Below are positions 7,319 to 9,763 of a stretch of DNA of 9,763 nt, in pieces. Position 1 is the stretch's first letter, and the number at the start of each line of letters is the position of its first letter. Position numbers and translations under genes: made by a program. Source of the DNA: Gemmatimonadota bacterium (GTDB taxonomy: Bacteria; Gemmatimonadota; Gemmatimonadetes; Longimicrobiales; Gaopeijiaceae); contig PCCM01000136.1 of the NCBI GenBank assembly GCA_002731735.1, forward strand, positions 1 through 9,763. Reading direction: 5' to 3'. The notes beneath the pieces are model-generated. The model did not search any database and was not told the DNA's origin. It worked only from the letters and a program-made list of their open reading frames with translations.

Positions 7319-7342
7319 CAACCACATCCCACGTCGAGTAGT

Positions 7343-7348
7343 TAGAAT
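7343..7348 (+). promoter_or_regulatory. Possible -10 element before the small membrane protein
   Basis: TAGAAT matches the sigma-70 -10 consensus at five of six bases and lies 26 bases before the ATG at 7375, after the probable terminator. The only -35-like sequence (TTTTCA, 7315-7320) is 22 bases away, longer than the ideal 17, so support is weak. Confidence 0.28.
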
Positions 7349-7374
7349 TAGGCTCACTCGATGAAGGGAACGGC

Positions 7375-7557
7375 ATGGAAAGCCTATTTGCAAACCCGTT
7401 GGCTCTGGTGGTTCTCGTCGCGGCTGCGATCCTACTGCTACTCCTCCTTTGGAAGGTTTTCCAACTAACGCTAAAGCTCGCCGCGATACTTGTGCTCGTC
7501 GCGCTGATCGGCTTAGTCGTCCTCGGGCTCAGCGACCTGGCATTTTTCGCTTTTTGA
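7375..7557 (+). CDS. Small hydrophobic membrane protein of unknown function, 60 residues
   Basis: I do not recognise this protein. It is nearly all hydrophobic: one helix over about residues 8-26 (rich in L, V and A), a short WKVFQLTLK link with two lysines, and a second helix over about 34-52, ending in a phenylalanine-rich tail (FFAF). It is probably a two-helix hairpin in the inner membrane; one long helix is less likely. A good ribosome binding site, AAGGGAA (7364-7370), lies just before the ATG, and a possible -10 is upstream. No competing long reading frame explains the stretch; the minus-strand frames across it are proline- and arginine-rich shadows. It sits 76 bases after the permease and 88 before the ADOP permease on the same strand. 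Being so short and hydrophobic it may not be a true gene, but the Shine-Dalgarno and regular helix pattern favour it. Confidence 0.6.
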   Translation: MESLFANPLALVVLVAAAILLLLLLWKVFQLTLKLAAILVLVALIGLVVLGLSDLAFFAF

Positions 7558-7632
7558 TGAGCAAGCACACTTCCAGAACACTTGAGCCTCGGTAACCGTA
7601 GGGAAACTGACTGGCAGTATTAATCCACCGCC

Positions 7633-7637
7633 GGAGA
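7633..7637 (+). promoter_or_regulatory. Ribosome binding site for the GTG start of the ADOP permease
   Basis: GGAGA stands 8 bases before the GTG at 7646, which begins right where the conserved ADOP N-terminus starts. A TATTAA at 7618-7623 could be a -10, but no matching -35 is visible. Confidence 0.55.
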
Positions 7638-7645
7638 CTTGCCTC

Positions 7646-9763
7646 GTGATCGGATCCGTTCTGGAAGACGTCCGACTAGCGTTACGCACCCTCGGGAAAG
7701 ATCGCGCCTTCACCCTGTTGACCGTCGTGACCCTGGCCGTGGCCATCGGTGCGAACACTGCGATCTTCTCCGTCGTGGACGGCGTACTGTTTCGCCCCCT
7801 GCCGTTTCCTGATGCCGACCGCATCGTAACGGTGGCTGCCGGAACGCTCCCGGCGCCGGGCCGGACTATTCCCGGTGCGATCCCTTTCTCCGATCGCGGC
7901 TATTGGCACTTCGTGGACAACAACCGAGTGTATGAGGCGTTTGGGGGATACTCGGGTGGACAGCAGATGGCTCTCATCGGGGACGGCGAACCTCTACAGA
8001 TCAACGCGGCCGCAATGACCGCCTCCGCCTGGGAGGTTCTCGGGACTATCCCCCAGCGTGGCCGCTTCCCAACACCCGAAGAGGATGTACCGGGCGGCCC
8101 CATAATGGTGGTGTTGAGTCACGGCCTCTGGGTGGGTTATTTCGGATCGGATCCTGATATCATCGGGCGGACCATCGAGCTGACCGGCCTCCAAGCCGAG
8201 GTGATTGGGGTGATGCCGAATGGGTTCAATTTCCCGTCACCGGCCATCGACCTCTGGATTCCGCAGCGCCTGGATCCGGCGAGCCAGAATTTCGGGGCAC
8301 ACAGGATCTATGGGCTCGCCCGGCTCGCCCCGGAAGTCACGATTGAATCAGCGCTCGCCGATGCCGAGAGTCTCATCGCTCGCTTCGGTGAGGCTGGCTA
8401 TGGAGAGACCGTGGTCGCAGGCCTCTTCAGTGGAGAGGCTTTCGTCCGGACGCTTAAGGACGAGGTCGTCGGGGACGTCCGCCAGCCCCTTCTGATTCTG
8501 CTGGGAGCGATGGCGTTCGTGCTCCTCATCGCGTGCAGCAACGTCGCCAACCTCTTCCTCGTGCGTGCGGACGCCCGCATGCGTGAAAGCGCGGTTCGCA
8601 TGGCTCTCGGCTCGGGCCGCTGGAAACTGATCCGTTACGTTATGACCGAAAGTGTCCTGTTGGCTGTGATCGGTGGGGTGGTCGGTGTCTTCTTGGCCTA
8701 TCTGGGAACGCAGGCGCTCGTGGCGGTCGCCCCGGCAAGCATCCCTCGATTGGACGAGATCGGCGTTCGCGGGCCGGCACTACTGTACACGAGCGGGATT
8801 GCCATCTTGGCCGGCCTCTTCTTCGGTCTTTTCCCGGCCTTGCGATCAGGATCCGACAAGATGCTCGGCGCCTTACGTGACGCCGGACGGAGCGCCACGA
8901 TCGGTAGCGAGCGGCACCGAGCCCGCAGTGCTATGGTGGTCGCTCAGGTGGCACTAGCGTTGGTTGTGTTTGTCGGGTCCGGCTTGATGTTTCGCAGCTT
9001 TCAGAGGCTTCGCGCCGTCGATCCGGGCTTCAGGGCGGAGAACGTACTGACGTTCAAGCTCTCACCAGTCCCAGCGAATTACGACAACTCACCCGAAGTC
9101 CTAGCCCAGTTTTATGATGAGCTCCTCGATGGCTTGGAGGACATACCCGGCGTTGCCCGTGCGGGCGCCGTCACCTCGCTCCCGCTCCAGGGGATAGCGG
9201 GGTCGTTGTCAACGAGTATTGACGAGTTTCCGGTGGCGGACGACGAATTCCCCCCCACCTTTCTCATTCGACGGGCGACACCGGGCTATTTCGAGGCCAT
9301 GGGGATCGATGTCCTCGAGGGCCGGGAGTTCACGGATGAGGATCACCAGGAGCGCCTCGGGTCCCTGATCATCAGCGAGTCCATCAAGGACCGGTTTTGG
9401 CCGGATGTCAGTGCTTTGGGTAAACGTATGGCGATCGCGGGGGCGGCGGCGAGGTCTGTGGGAGTCGTCAGGGACGTGAACGCCGTCGGGCTCGATACCG
9501 AGGCCGAGCCGTACATCTACAAGCCCCTGCTCGATTCGGTGGGTGGTGGTGTCGCGGCGATGGCGATGGCCGTTCGCGCCAATGCCGACCCGCTGAGCCT
9601 GGTTCCCGCGATTCGCAACTTGATTGCCTCGATGGACGCCGAACTGCCGATCAGCGAGATCCGGCTCATGGAGGGCATCGTCAGTGATTCCTTGAGCCGC
9701 ACCAGCTTCACCATGACGCTGCTCTTGCTGGCGGCGGCGATCGCCCTGTTCCTTGGCTCGGTA
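7646..9763 (+). CDS. ADOP-family ABC transporter permease (MacB/FtsX type), C-terminus cut by window edge
   Basis: The first 706 residues are present; relatives are usually about 800-880, so roughly the last 100-150 are outside. This is the duplicated orphan permease family first noted in Acidobacteria: two MacB-like periplasmic core plus FtsX permease units in one chain, without its own ATPase. The N-terminus (LEDVRLALRTLGKDRAFTLL, then IGANTAIFSVVDGVLFRPLPF) is a close family match. Helix 1 spans about 21-45; the first periplasmic domain about 50-275; FtsX helices about 281-303, 332-355 and 378-400, with SNVANLFLVRA near 298-308 and RESAVRMALGSGR after it. Helix 5 (about 428-450, AQVALALVVFVGSG) begins the second unit, whose periplasmic domain carries ATPGYFEAMGIDVLEGREF. 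Another helix starts at 692. It likely pairs with an ATPase encoded elsewhere to drive lipoprotein, peptide or drug export across the envelope, by analogy with MacB; the true substrate is unknown. GTG is the start, with GGAGA 8 bases upstream. No ATPase gene is present in the window. Confidence 0.9.
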   Translation, partial: MIGSVLEDVRLALRTLGKDRAFTLLTVVTLAVAIGANTAIFSVVDGVLFRPLPFPDADRIVTVAAGTLPAPGRTIPGAIPFSDRGYWHFVDNNRVYEAFGGYSGGQQMALIGDGEPLQINAAAMTASAWEVLGTIPQRGRFPTPEEDVPGGPIMVVLSHGLWVGYFGSDPDIIGRTIELTGLQAEVIGVMPNGFNFPSPAIDLWIPQRLDPASQNFGAHRIYGLARLAPEVTIESALADAESLIARFGEAGYGETVVAGLFSGEAFVRTLKDEVVGDVRQPLLILLGAMAFVLLIACSNVANLFLVRADARMRESAVRMALGSGRWKLIRYVMTESVLLAVIGGVVGVFLAYLGTQALVAVAPASIPRLDEIGVRGPALLYTSGIAILAGLFFGLFPALRSGSDKMLGALRDAGRSATIGSERHRARSAMVVAQVALALVVFVGSGLMFRSFQRLRAVDPGFRAENVLTFKLSPVPANYDNSPEVLAQFYDELLDGLEDIPGVARAGAVTSLPLQGIAGSLSTSIDEFPVADDEFPPTFLIRRATPGYFEAMGIDVLEGREFTDEDHQERLGSLIISESIKDRFWPDVSALGKRMAIAGAAARSVGVVRDVNAVGLDTEAEPYIYKPLLDSVGGGVAAMAMAVRANADPLSLVPAIRNLIASMDAELPISEIRLMEGIVSDSLSRTSFTMTLLLLAAAIALFLGSV

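Noticed and set aside
6657..7568. Minus-strand open frame of 303 codons across the permease end and small membrane gene
   Set aside because: The composition (R, E, H, P rich) is typical of antisense to a membrane protein gene, and no motif is recognisable.

Overview
The window looks like chromosomal DNA from a high-GC Gram-negative bacterium, most likely Gemmatimonadota and alternatively Acidobacteriota. This rests on three things: a duplicated orphan ABC permease (ADOP family), a large secreted zinc metalloprotease of the DUF5117/DUF4953 type, and secreted metallohydrolases with Sec or lipoprotein signals. GTG starts are used for two genes. I see no tRNA, rRNA, CRISPR array, insertion sequence, integrase or phage gene.

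Layout, left to right. (1) Positions 1-160 hold a coding-like stretch on the minus strand that runs off the left edge. Peptide-like pieces continue upstream in other minus-strand frames, so this may be a frameshifted gene. (2) 421-2847 (+): secreted zinc metalloprotease with a complete HExxHxxGxxH site and Met-turn. (3) A convergent junction at 2848-3041 contains two weak hairpins. (4) 3042-4679 (-): exported metallo-beta-lactamase-fold hydrolase with a long N-terminal region of unknown role. (5) 4689-5729 (-): M28-family lipoprotein peptidase. Genes 4 and 5 form a tight two-gene operon with the M28 gene first: the stop of one and the start of the next are 9 bases apart. (6) 5730-5831: divergent promoter region. 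(7) 5832-7298 (+): 12-helix APC-family amino acid permease, with a probable terminator over its stop codon. (8) 7375-7557 (+): a 60-residue, very hydrophobic membrane protein of unknown function. (9) 7646 to the right edge (+): ADOP-type ABC permease, incomplete at its C-terminus and absent from simple complete-ORF lists because it starts with GTG and runs off the window.

Taken together, an exported endoprotease, an M28 exopeptidase, a secreted MBL hydrolase and an amino acid permease would fit extracellular peptide breakdown followed by uptake. That link is inference from proximity; the genes lie in several transcription units. I found no convincing new defence, toxin-antitoxin or mobile system. 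The items most worth a second look are the broken-looking gene at the left edge, the small membrane protein next to the ADOP permease, and the unassigned N-terminal region of the MBL protein.
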